Shown here: positions 33,087 to 43,929 of the stretch, piece after piece
Numbering within the stretch: the stretch's first letter is position 1
Layout: every line of letters begins with the position of its first letter
Assembly: GCA_030762175.1 (NCBI GenBank)
Contig: CM060838.1
Coordinates: forward strand, 19,024,501 to 19,088,500
Direction: 5' to 3'
Source: Metallyticus violacea
Lineage: Eukaryota > Arthropoda > Insecta > Mantodea > Metallyticidae
Length of the DNA stretch: 64,000 nt
Made by a program: the position numbers and the translations under genes
Notes under the pieces: generated by a model
The model's input: the letters and a program-made list of their open reading frames with translations, nothing else
Told to the model about the DNA's origin: nothing
Database searches by the model: none

Positions 33087-35328
33087 CACCATCACCACTT
33101 ACAAGGCTTAGACACAGGGTCCTGACGAACCATATGAACCTTTGAATTTAGATATCAGAGGATTGTGGTCCTTGATTAAGTAATTAGCAGTATCTCTCAG
33201 AAAAAGCAATTCTCTAGTACTAAATGCCGTTTGATTATAGTAAATTTGCTGAATCCATGAAACATTTTGCACTTGTGGAGTTCTTTGCGATTTCAATTTC
33301 ACTTACAGCTAGCAGAAAAGAAACAGATGGTTCGCTTAAATTATAAAATTGGCAATATATCATCCGTCCCTATATGTTGTTTCAGCAACCGATACACATG
33401 CAAAATTGCCCTTCATTGTTTCATTGTAACAATGCATCACATAACATTTTACGAAGAGTTGATTCGTGAGGCACTTTGTGTTGTGTATGATTTTCGAAGA
33501 ATTTACGTAGATGCGGATCAGTTAATTTATACCGGTGCTAGGGAAGTTTCACACATATGGAAACATTATTGTAACTGGAGCGTGAATATTCACAAAAAAT
33601 TGTTTGAACAGAAACAGTTGAAACGTTGAATCACTGTGAAAGCGTTTATCAGTAACAATATTTTTTTCACACACATGCCAATTAAGCTTAACACTTCATT
33701 TTTAAATTTCCTTTGAAAACTGCGTATTTTTCACTTGCTCTTGCTTCTATTTTAGGCAGTTTTGTTCGAAGTATGACAATTACCATTCCTAAAGAGAATA
33801 AAAGTCACTCTCCCAAGTCTGAACAAATCACATAAACCTCTACACAGAAAGTACAGCACGTAAATGATAGCAAGGTTTGACTGGAATTGCAAGAGATGTT
33901 TATCTTTTCCCTTTCGCAGTTTTTGCTTGGTCGGAGTGACTTACACTGTATTGAAAACAGGATTACATTTCATTGAATGTTTATATTTTTCTCTTTCTGG
34001 AGTTCTTGCTTCATACTTAAAGTGCTGAATTTTTAACTCCATTCATAGGTAATGGTTCCAGTCTTATTCCTAAAATCAGTTTTATAAAAGGAAGTAAATA
34101 TGCATTGTAAACGAACACATTTAAAAGGTGATGCTTTTAACAATTTTAGCAATTAATGTCTATCATTACAAAGAAATATCAGCATATAATTTGTACACAG
34201 GAAAGAAAAGAAAAATTTGCATGATAGCTCGGTCCCCACTCATCACCATTCTTTAGCTGTTCGCTCCTATGGTTAAGGCGTTACCCGCCTCGCCTAAAGC
34301 TCAAACAACGGTACAGATCAAGACACTGGGCGCAAACATTGTTATGCGTTTCCTTGTCCATTTGTTCTAAGATGCTGTATTACTAAAGTGGACGTTGAAT
34401 TCACCATTATGTCAAACACTTTCAGAACTTAATTCTCGCTTTCTCAGCAAAGAGTTGTGACATCTGTATGAACCGTTTGAAATGAACTTAAAAGTTGTCT
34501 TTACGTTAATGGATCATTTTATTGACATGCAATTTGCAGCAGAACTGGAACTATCAGGCTGTGATAGATGGTTGTCCAAGCCGGTTAAAGTGCTTGTTGC
34601 CCTTTAGGGTAGGTGAAATAGCAGTTCCGCCATGTGTCTTTAAGAGAAACAGTGCAGACCTCGAAACCTGAATTCCACGTCTTGTGTACGCATGGTGGTA
34701 AGCTGCAAGTCATGCGGTTGATAGGAGTGTCTTTCCCCCACTCTTTCAGAATAAACAATTGAACGCGTTGAAATCACTTTCCTATACATGAGCACCCTTA
34801 ATGCAACCTTCAAGGTCGCTCACTTTGTCAAGTGTGTAACTTGAGTACAGGCTACTAACAGTAATTAAGTACTTTGATACCTCCCCATATTCAATAACTA
34901 GATACCTCACTTATTCTTTTCATACAATCGAACTTCAACGGACAAAAGACCTCTACCAGCAGCAAAATTACGAAAAGCAGACAAGCAACAGGAAGGCGGT
35001 GCCGCAAATAAGTCCATCCAAGGTTGAATTCAGCTAATTTACTCCGGGATGAGGGGGCGAGTGATTATTATTTAGGAAGAAATGAAAAATTTGTTGAAAA
35101 ATAAATACACAATTATCGCACCATTATTATGAGATCTTATTTAACTCCCTTTAAAATTCTGCAGACAAAAATTTTAAAACATAAAATTAAAAGAGTATAT
35201 AGAAATGCCTAAATATCTGTGTAAAAATAGTTTAAAACTTGCACTTTACATTTACAATTTCCTTACACGTCGAAATTTTTGTCTGGTATGCAAGTTCATC
35301 ACCCCTTCGATAATGAAAACATCCATCA
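33087..35328. other. unassigned DNA with one 120-codon frame
   Basis: A plus-strand frame at 33267-33629 is open for 120 codons, but its composition is ordinary AT-rich and I recognise no domain. A weak tRNA-like block lies near 34258-34330. Nothing else is identified. Confidence 0.4.
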
Positions 35329-35552
35329 TCCCATTCAATTCAGGGCGTGAAACGGCCGATAAATTTTGCTCAGAGGCCTCTTATTTCAAGCTTGAGGTTA
35401 TTTTACATGCCGTAAATGTACGACACGGGACCCACGGCTTTACTTCCCTTCCGAAGGAAGCCATACTTAACGCCCGAAAAAAATATATCGATTCTGGCCG
35501 GGATTGAACCCGCGATCTTGGGTTTAGGAGGCAAGTATGGTTACCACTTAGA
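35329..35552 (-). mobile_element. SINE-B, minus strand, lacking the 3' end
   Basis: On the minus strand: head remnant with GTAACCATACTTGCCTCC, box B CGCGGGTTCAATCCCGGCC, body with a small deletion (TTCGGGCGTTAAGTATGGC), ending at CGCCCTGAATTGAATGGG. The last 45 bp and the A tail are gone. Confidence 0.92.
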
Positions 35553-37016
35553 GGAGAAATTATAAAAGGTTGACTGTATATATGCAAAGATGTGTCTTGT
35601 TAATTATATTTTATTTTTGTTGTTACCTACAACTCTATTGTGTTTGTCACAAGTAATATATCCTATGTTCACTAGGACTATTTCACGAATAAAATTAGAA
35701 TTTAAATATAATTTCCGTAAACTTGGTTTACAATATTGTAATAATTGTATATTTGCATTATGAATATTAAAAAGTTTAAAGCCCTCTAGTACGTAGGAAT
35801 GTCGATTGTCAGTAATGCCAATATAGAAGAGCCAAATACGATTTTGGGACTATTTCAAATAAATAATGCACTTTTAAACAATACTCACCATGAATAGAAT
35901 AAGAATAAAGGTAGTTCACATTTTTAATTCGCGTAAAGATTATTAACAACTATATAAAATGTTATACTTATGAATACCTAACTCTTGAAGTAAGAATGAA
36001 ATAGACGAAAGTCTCGACTATTACAGTCGCTACCGTTCGATTGTCTAATACCAACTGAAAAAAATAAAACAGAAAACATTCTACCATTCTAAACAACATG
36101 TTTAGTCAGTTCCATGGTCGCTTAGGCAAATATTGTTGCATAGTTTAGAAAATGAGATCAGATTGTTTGGGTGAATGCGAAGAAAAAAAAAATGCTTGAG
36201 TGAATACACACTAGATTAGTTAAATTTATAATTACTGAAAACACAGAAAAGTGATGCGTGTTCAGGGATTATATAGTATGGTTATAGAGTTGAACATACC
36301 GACCACAAGACAAATGCATTGCGTGATAAAACGAGAATTTGATAAATTTTTCGATAGTAATTTAACCCCGCAATCCGTCTGTGGTTGGTCAAAATTCAAA
36401 ATTTTGTTTTGTTTCATTTGTCGATTTTAAGATGATGTCACGTGAGTAAAATAGTCATAATAAACACACTATCTGTTTCTCCTCAGCTCATTTGTTTTTC
36501 CTTCTACCTCTATCCAAATTTTGTCCATAACGTTTGTTTGTTTCTTCCGTTTTGAATAAGTATAGCACACATACCTTAAAATAAGTTGCTCTCTGTAACA
36601 ATTCCGGTTAGAAAGTACATTTCTGAAACTACGAGACTGATTGAATGAAACTAAGGTTAAATGAGGAGTTCTTGATGTCTAAAAAGGATTTGTATAAGAG
36701 ATGTTTTAAATGTTCCTGTCGCAGTTACAATTTTTAAATCCTTAGCATTAGACTCACGTTGGAAGCTTGAACAAGTACATTTGGTTTGCGCCATTGCGAC
36801 TCGAGCAATGAAAACCGGCCCCCTGCCAAGGACGTGGTTGTTTGCCATCTGTGGTATGTAGGCAGTACAGCACAAGGATCGGAATATGAATCAACACACT
36901 TTCTCTCTGGGATTCCAAATAGTTCCAGCAACATATAACGCGAAATGTACTTCCCTGACACTACAGAAAGTAATTAGCTTTAATACGGAATTCTTCCTCG
37001 TCTTCAACACATAGTC
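35553..37016. other. AT-rich DNA, nothing recognised
   Basis: A 25-bp SINE-C-like fragment (GTCGCTTAGGCAAATATTG) occurs at 36118. A slightly GC-richer patch at 36.75-36.93 kb has unassigned minus-strand frames. Confidence 0.4.
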
Positions 37017-37323
37017 CGTCCTGGTGGTGTAGTGATTACCATACTTGCCTTCTAAACCCAAGATCGCGGGTTCGAACCCGGTCAGGACCGATGGATTTTT
37101 TCGGGCCAAAAAAACCTAAGTATGGCTTCCTTCGGAAGGGAAGTAAAGCCGCGGGTCCCGTGTCGTACATTTACGGCACGAAAAAGAACCTCAAGTCTAA
37201 AAGAAGAGGCCTCTGAGCAAAATTTGTCAGCCGTTTCACGCCCTGAGTTGAATGGGACGCTGATGACCTGAGATGTTAAAGAGCGTCCATAAATAAATCA
37301 ATCAATCAAAAAAAAAAAAAAAG
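37017..37323 (+). mobile_element. SINE-B, full length, near consensus
   Basis: The head GTCCTGGTGGTGTAGTGATT starts an acceptor-like stem: GTCCTGG pairs with TCAGGAC at the end of the head with one mismatch. Box B is GCGGGTTCGAACCCGG. The body carries GGATTTTTTCGGGC, CTTCGGAAGGGAAGTAAAGC, GTCGTACATTTACGGCACG, TTTCACGCCCTGAGTTGAA and AGCGTCCATAAATAAATC, then AATCAATCAA and poly(A). It is the best reference copy in the window. The flanking duplication is not clear. Confidence 0.95.
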
Positions 37324-37757
37324 GCTTCCAGCCCCGGAACGTGTTCATAACCACTTGCACTAGCACTAGTGTTTCTGCTACCGATAATTGACATCTGCAG
37401 ACTTACATTCATGGACGAAAAATGCTCATCTGATGGAATCCTTCTCCCATTATAATATGCAAGGGAATTTTGTGTATTCATGTATCAATATATAGTATAA
37501 ACTTTATTTAAGGAATGTTATATACAATCAAATAACTAAAGGGGTATTTTAAGTTTATCCTCAAAATTACATTCTCAAAATGGATAAAATAATTCTATTC
37601 GTTGTTGATTTGAGTACAGGTTTTAAATTATTTTCAATAACTTTTACAAAAGTTTAATATTTATTACTGTTACTTTAATATTGTCGGTTTTGTTTTTGCA
37701 CAACTTTGACTTCATGTTATAGATTTGTTTTATAACCTTTTTGCGAGCTTCAGAGTC

Positions 37758-37780
37758 TGTTTTTTTTTTTTTTTTTTTTT
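37758..37780. repeat. poly(T) run
   Basis: A homopolymer run without an attached SINE sequence that I recognise. Confidence 0.85.
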
Positions 37781-38479
37781 ACATTTTTTTTATAATATAT
37801 TGCACATAAAACACAAGTACTTTTCTTTTCATTTTTCACAGCAACAGAAATGAATGGCATTGTTGCACGCATGGTCCTGGTTTATTCTATTTATTTTAAA
37901 ATAGGAATTAAAAACACTTAAAGTATAAATCAGGGCAAAAACTCTTCAATTTCGTTTCTCCGAGTAATCCTCCTTCCATTGGAGGGAATGGATTAAAATG
38001 GATACTTTACTTCATACGCAGCAGCCTCATAAATGTGATGTCTGAAATTTATTACAGAGAACAAGATAATAGGCTCCATGGAAATGCGTAAAGACCAGAG
38101 AGCGAAAAATTATGAAGATAATTTTAAGAAAATATGAAATATACAACCATTTATTAACGTATTCTAAATTGAAATAATGACATTAAGATTTAATATACTT
38201 TCATTATATATTTAAATTTTAAATATATTAATTTGAACTAATATTGAAAATAACATATTTGTCACAAGATGTGACAGAAGCGAACTTATGTTTTGTAGCT
38301 TTTTGTTTCCTTGAATAGATTTTGCCTTATCTTCTAGCGTGTCGCCAAGTTTACTGCATAGGATTATTAAGGGTGGAGCAGAATATTTCGACACTACACC
38401 CTTGTTTGAGGCAAACCATTCCTCGGAACGGAGAAGATGAGGGAGACCCAGGCGGCCAGAATCCACGGCCGGTTATCAT
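37781..38479. other. AT-rich DNA, nothing recognised
   Basis: No coding or repeat family is identified before the SINE-C copy. Confidence 0.4.
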
Positions 38480-38662
38480 TGCGCAAATAACAGTTTCCAT
38501 ACCAGACGCAAAGTGCAAATCACCACCTCACTGCGTCAGCTCACCGATTCCTGGCACTTTCGACTCTGTAACAGAACCAAAGGAATGAAATGAAATGAAA
38601 GAGCGAAAATTAGTGAGCCATCCCAGCTTTTGCCTAAGCGACCAGGGGAAACCACAAAAAAA
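38480..38662 (-). mobile_element. SINE-C copy, minus strand
   Basis: On the minus strand: TGGTTTCCCCTGGTCGCTTA, GGCAAAAGCTGGGATGG, CTCTTTCATTTCATTTC, CTTTGGTTCTGTTACAGAGTC, and the distal GATTTGCACTTTGCGTCTGG. The tRNA-like head is absent: the copy breaks off at an (AAAT)n repeat. Confidence 0.75.
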
Positions 38663-38735
38663 AAATAAATAAATAAATAAATAAAAATAAAAAAATAAAA
38701 ATAAATAAAATAAAATAAAATTAAATTAAAAAAAA
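38661..38735. repeat. A-rich (AAAT)n/(AAAAT)n low-complexity tract
   Basis: AAATAAATAAAT units mixed with AAAATAAAA. It begins at the truncation point of a SINE-C copy. Confidence 0.9.
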
Positions 38736-41659
38736 TGGGTGGATCTAATTTTGATGGGCAATGGTAGAGGAACTCATAGCATTGCTGAGGTTAAAGTTTA
38801 TGTACTGCTTTAAATCCTAGTACTAATACCATAATAATTATGAACTATAACTGTTTCATTTACTCCCCAACGTTCAATATCCAATGGAATTCTTACATCA
38901 CGTGATTTCACTGTCGCGTTTATTAAGAAGCGCATGTACTTTATACAAGAATATAACTTCTACCAGCTAAGCATGCCTTTATTATTTTGGCATTATCGAA
39001 ATCCATTTTTTGAAAATTTTACAAATGAAATAGGTCCTGACGACAAATTCTAATGCCTCAGAGAAACACTTTCAAATTTGTGACATGCCTATATTTTCCA
39101 TTATAGTGGCTTTCATTGAAATAATAAATCAATAAATTTACTTATTTTCTTATTACAGTATTTATATATCACGATTTTCCCATCAGTTGCGTAACGCTTG
39201 AAATTTTAGCAGCAATCTCTTCTGTTTTATTTTGACATCTTGAATATCGACTGTAATGTGTATCAGTTCTACAGCTTGTGATGAGGTATGGCCTCATTTT
39301 ATTTGTTAAAATTTATTCCTAGACTAGGCTAAATTTACTCCATACTATTTAGAAATGAAATTAAAATGTTTCTAAAATTTTTAAACAATAAAAAAACAAA
39401 AAACCCAACCTATACGTAAGTATAAGCAGCATAAAGTTCATACCTACCGTCTCTAAAACTCTTCGGCAGATTGGAAGCTTTAAGTGACCAATTTCATGCA
39501 CTTCAATACTAATAATACAGCAAGTAAGTAGAAAGAATACAACACATGATCGGAATTGAAAGTATTTATACTGCTTTGGTTTTCATAAACGTTGGTTAAT
39601 TTATTAAAGAATTTAAGACAAAACCATGAAAATCACTTCAAGCTATATAAGACATTTAAAATAAGTCAAAAGATTACAAAATGAACAAATTAAAAAGTTG
39701 TTCAAAATAGTAAAAAAAATACGAAATATTATAAAATATACAAAATTAAATTGCGTTTCTTGGACTCTACACAAGCTAAAACATAACAATTTTTCTTCCG
39801 AGTGGTCTAAAATATGAAATGTCATGTTTTTTCCGCTATCTTATAATGACCGTCACATGTTTTATGCAGAGCAGCACAAAGAGAATATAAGGCTCGTTCA
39901 TCTGTGGAGGAAGTATGCATGTAAACCATGCAAATACGTGTAATAGACATAATTATGTGGGAGAGTCCTGGAATAACACCCTCTGTGACTCTAAGTGTAT
40001 GCAATTTAAATTTGAATGGGCACATAACGTTGTTTGGCCTTTATTTCTTTCCGGTAATCTCATTCCGGGCTTGCTGGCAGAGAATGTGGCAAAACAAAGG
40101 TTCTTCAAGGCCAACAGGTTCCCAAACAGTGGTCCTCTACAACTTAAGGATCGTTATTTGCTTCTTTTTCTTATTCGCTCTTCCATCTTTTATTTTTTGT
40201 TCTCTGATATACTCTTGGTTTGCCGGTTATGTTCCTTTTGAGAGTTGACATCGTGGCATACGTTTTAGCTGATGTTTTTAGTTCTATTTAAGGTTCATTT
40301 CTGTTAATTTAATTTTTTGTTTTATCTTCATATATCGTAATCTTGTTCTTGAAAGAATAACTTCTGTCTTCTTAATTTTGTTTCTTTGTTTGTCCAAATT
40401 ATATGAGTAAAATGCAGGTCAAAAGTAAATTTGAAAGTCAAATAGCTACAAATTCAGTGTAACAAGGTTTCGTGTAATTAAAGATAGCAACACATTCTGA
40501 AAAACAATACTTTCTTATTTTTTATACATCCGTTTATTACATAAGTTGAAAATGCACGTCTCTACTAATTGTCTCGTGTTCATAAACTGAGAAATAAAAA
40601 TATTTTAGATCAGAAAAGTACTTTATTTATTAAGTTATAACATTAAATAAGTATGTTATTGTACTCTCCAAACAATATTAGTATTAATGTTATCATTTAA
40701 ACATTATAACATATCTTAAGCTTTCACGGCCGGGGTTCATAGTGTTAAAATTAATAATAAAGCATTGTTATTATATTAATGCATAAATATCGTCTTCTCG
40801 TTCTGTTGTTTGATGGGACCTTTGGGATCCTTCACGTCTGTGTGTTCGTCCTGCTTTGATTTACTGATCTCATATTCATTTCGCTGCGGACGCATTTCGT
40901 CCAACACGAGCATCAATTTCTCTGAATAACACCCCACACTTTTCGTTTCCCACAGTTCACTTGATCAAATTTAAACACCTGCTGGTGTTGGTGTTATTTT
41001 CGATCAATAATACTCATTCTTTCTGTAAAATGTGGGATCCTTTTAACGTGTCTCTTATGGGGTTGCAATTTTAATGGTCTTATTCCATGTAAATCAGCTA
41101 GTCCAATGCATCATATTCCTCCCCTCCCAATCACTAATAGAAACAATTTTCCTATCATTATCAACGCTCTTTACTTTCTTAAATTCTGCATATCACCCCT
41201 TCTTGAAAACGTTCTTCGTCTCCCACTGTCCATTTCGGCGAAACTTCGTTTTCTTTAAATTAGTAACAAATTTACTGAGTTTCTCTTTCCAAACAACTTG
41301 CTGGCATTGGAGCACAGATCGTTTTGCATGCAAATCTCGTTTTAGAACATTTTGGCACTTATGTCATTTTTCTTGTCAACTGCTCAGTTGAATAAAATGC
41401 TTGATTTATTAAATACTTTGTAACTCTCTTAGATTAAATATATTGTCCTTTATTTTTACATCATTCCGCAGTGGATTTTAGCATTTAGCACCATATATTG
41501 CACTGTTGTACAGTTATCCATTTATGTATACTGACTTGGAAATAGTAATAACTGCTTCTACTGTCTGTGTACACATGTTAATATTCATCTTTACTTGCTT
41601 TATCGTAAATAAGAATTTTATTCATTCAAATATATATTTTGATGAAAAGCTAAGATTTT
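38736..41659. other. AT-rich DNA with a possible hAT-like terminus at 40.11 kb
   Basis: CAGGTTCCCAAACAGTGGTCC at about 40115-40135 resembles hAT MITE ends, but no partner end is seen. The 40.78-41.4 kb stretch has broken minus-strand frames that I cannot assign. Confidence 0.35.
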
Positions 41660-42545
41660 TCTTTCTCTAAAGCTATTTCTTTGTGAATATGGTATTTTAA
41701 TACTATTCTTATTGCTTTCTTTCGAAGTTTAAACATATATTTCATAAAATAAAATTAAAAAATAAAAAATAAAATTATTTTATTCTTTAAATAAGGCTGA
41801 ATAATGTGTAATACGTTTGTTTTACAGATATAAATAGTGTTTTACTTATTTCATTCATATGTGATCGTCATTTGAGCTTTTTTCAGTGGTGACCACTAAA
41901 TATTTTTGCGATCTACTTCCGGTTTTTTCTCAATTTTGTATCTTCATTTTAATATGTTTCTCTCTGCCCCTCTTAGATTAAATTGGTTTTCACAATATTT
42001 ACATTTACATTTTTGGTATTTTTCACATCTTTATTATTTGATTTATTTTCTTACACTATATTTTATAATTATTGTGATGTCATCATAATAGCCTATTAAA
42101 TGCCCACCCTGTTTACTTACTTCAAGCATCTCATTAATATTATTATAAGAATATAACTTATACAATTTGATTCTTGTGCACCTTGTTTTTACGAAAAAGG
42201 GTGTTACAAATTGTTTTAATTTATTTATGTTTTATTTAAGTACAAGGTACTTTTTTTTTTAGTTAAGATGCAATTAATTTAACTGGTATACATCTTAAAC
42301 TATTTTAGGTGTGATTTTTGTGTTTACACAGTCAAAAGCCATTGTAAGATCAAGAAATACAACGTGTTTTTCTTTTTTTACACAAAGCGTTATTATATTA
42401 TAGTGCATGTACTGTAGATTTATTGTTTGGTACTATATTGAAATTTGGATGCACTAAAATAAATACAAAAATGTTGTGTATTATTCAGATATAACCCCTC
42501 TATGATTTTAGAGAAAACTAAACAAATACGCTTATAGTTTTCAAA
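41660..42545 (-). pseudogene. non-LTR retrotransposon reverse transcriptase remnant with YYDD motif
   Basis: Minus-strand reading from 42545: SFLKIIEGLY matches 'FSKIIE'. LYFLDLTMAFDCVN at about 42355 matches 'FLDL.KAFD.V', the palm motif with the first catalytic Asp. INEMLE and GYYDDITIII at about 42093 match 'YINDL' and 'YADDT', the catalytic pair. MFKLRKKAIRIVLK at about 41735 matches 'LQKRAIRII'. The order fits a CR1- or Jockey-like RT. Stops and frameshifts are frequent. It is distinct from family L and from the remnant at 12.5-13.7 kb. Confidence 0.82.
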
Positions 42546-42640
42546 CAAATTTGATCCATCCTGAATTCGAAATAGCATTATTCTTGTTTCTTGATTTTCT
42601 TTGCATTATTAGTTGTACCCACAGGAAGACCAAGCACAAC

Positions 42641-42825
42641 CACAAGTTCTCCCTCAGTGAATGAGAGAGAATAAAAAAGAAAAATCGTCTAATTTGTCGT
42701 ATATTTTCTACTCGCTCCCACTCCCACATTTTCGAGCCATAACTTGTTGTCGTTCTTATTTTTGCATTATATATTTGTAAAGGGCTGACAGAAACCCTCG
42801 TCGTTGAAAAGAGTTGGTCCTTCAA
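42641..42825 (-). pseudogene. second LINE fragment, RT C-terminal thumb
   Basis: SPLQIYNAKIRTTTSYGSK, then MWEWERVENIRQIRRFFF, matches 'L.IYN..I...LLYG.E.W.W....IE.IQ..FLR'. That motif comes after the RT palm, yet here it lies 5' of a palm domain on the same strand (41660-42545). It must therefore belong to a separate LINE copy whose 3' part abuts the next one. Confidence 0.7.
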
Positions 42826-43710
42826 ACGTTTTGGATCACCTTTTAATTGATGGAAAGCTCATCTAAATGCTCCAGTGGGTCTCAGGAGTATAAAATGTTC
42901 GCACCTTTACTTTCTAGCACAAGGAAAGTTTGGCTTAGGTGATAACGGCCTTCAGACTACACCAACGACATTGTGACACCATGATTTTCGATTGTAGGTC
43001 AGTGTTTATCTTCTGTGTGGCCCGTTACAGCAATTGCCACTTGGCAAACAAATAGTTTTGTGGAATCTTCTTCAAGTGACAGTCGAGAAGTAGTTTCACA
43101 ATTGTTTTAACCACAGAAGTCTTTAGCTCTCTTTAGAACTAACAAATGTAACAATTATGTTAATCACTATTCTCTGTGACATAGATATTGGAAATCATTT
43201 GTAAATGTGGGGGATGCAGCTGCGGAATTTACTAAGCATTCTATTCAAAATGTAATAAAATATTTTTTGAAATTAACGTTGCTAGGATTATGGAGTCTGT
43301 AGAAATATTTAAATTTAAAAATAAAAAAATTAAAAAATACCTTAATTAAAAAATAATCCTAAGCCTTTAACTTGTCCTAAATTTGAACTAAGCGTCCATT
43401 CTCCTTCTACTCTAGATCTATTTATTTTCCAAAAGTATGCTCCACTTGAATTTAATTAGAAATTAGAAAAAGTGATAGGTGATGCAAGTATGTGTATATT
43501 TATTTATTTTCTACAATAAAATTATTTGTGCATAAAAACTAGAAAACATCAGGAAAACTAAAGGTAATTATTACAAATATATTAATTAATCCATAATTGA
43601 CACCAGAAAAGCACAATGACAATAATTCTTACAATAAGAATTATAGACTAATAATAAAATAATAAGCCATGTCTATCCAATTAAATTACACCGCACTGAA
43701 TTTTAATTGA
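42826..43710. other. AT-rich DNA, nothing recognised
   Basis: No assignable coding or repeat sequence is visible. Confidence 0.4.
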
Positions 43711-43929
43711 TCAATTTAGCTCTGAGGAAACTACCCTAAAGACTATCAAAAATAGTTTGATTTTGGGAAACTTTATATTAGCTTTCTTAATTTGAAATCG
43801 TAACAGCTTCTGGCAAAGTATGTTCGTTGATCTAAGTGTCGCGATCCATATAAAGGGCCGTCGATAAATCACTCCGCAGCCAATATTTAGCCTAGATTTC
43901 ACCAGGGAAGCGAATTTGGATAGCAACAC
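43711..43929 (-). pseudogene. possible third LINE C-terminal fragment
   Basis: LLSKFASLVKSRLNIGCGVI, then YRRPFIWIATLRSTNILCQKLLRF, resembles 'Y.SLVRSRLEYG..VW.P.......IE.IQRKFLR'. The alignment is plausible but imperfect over about 45 residues. It is the third such fragment on the same strand within 2.3 kb. Confidence 0.45.

Noticed and set aside
33267..33629. 120-codon plus-strand frame as a gene
   Set aside because: No domain, ordinary composition and no supporting splice or promoter signal; length alone is not enough.
34258..34330. tRNA-like block (TATGGTTAAGGCGTTACCC)
   Set aside because: No acceptable box B or stems.
36112..36140. SINE-C fragment (GTCGCTTAGGCAAATATTG)
   Set aside because: Only about 25 bp match; could be a relic but too short to annotate.
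37017..37090. Functional tRNA gene
   Set aside because: The acceptor stem nearly pairs, but it is the head of SINE-B, repeated elsewhere with the same body.
40108..40150. hAT-type terminus CAGGTTCCCAAACAGTGGTCC
   Set aside because: Only one end is seen and there is no duplication or partner; mentioned in the surrounding stretch only.
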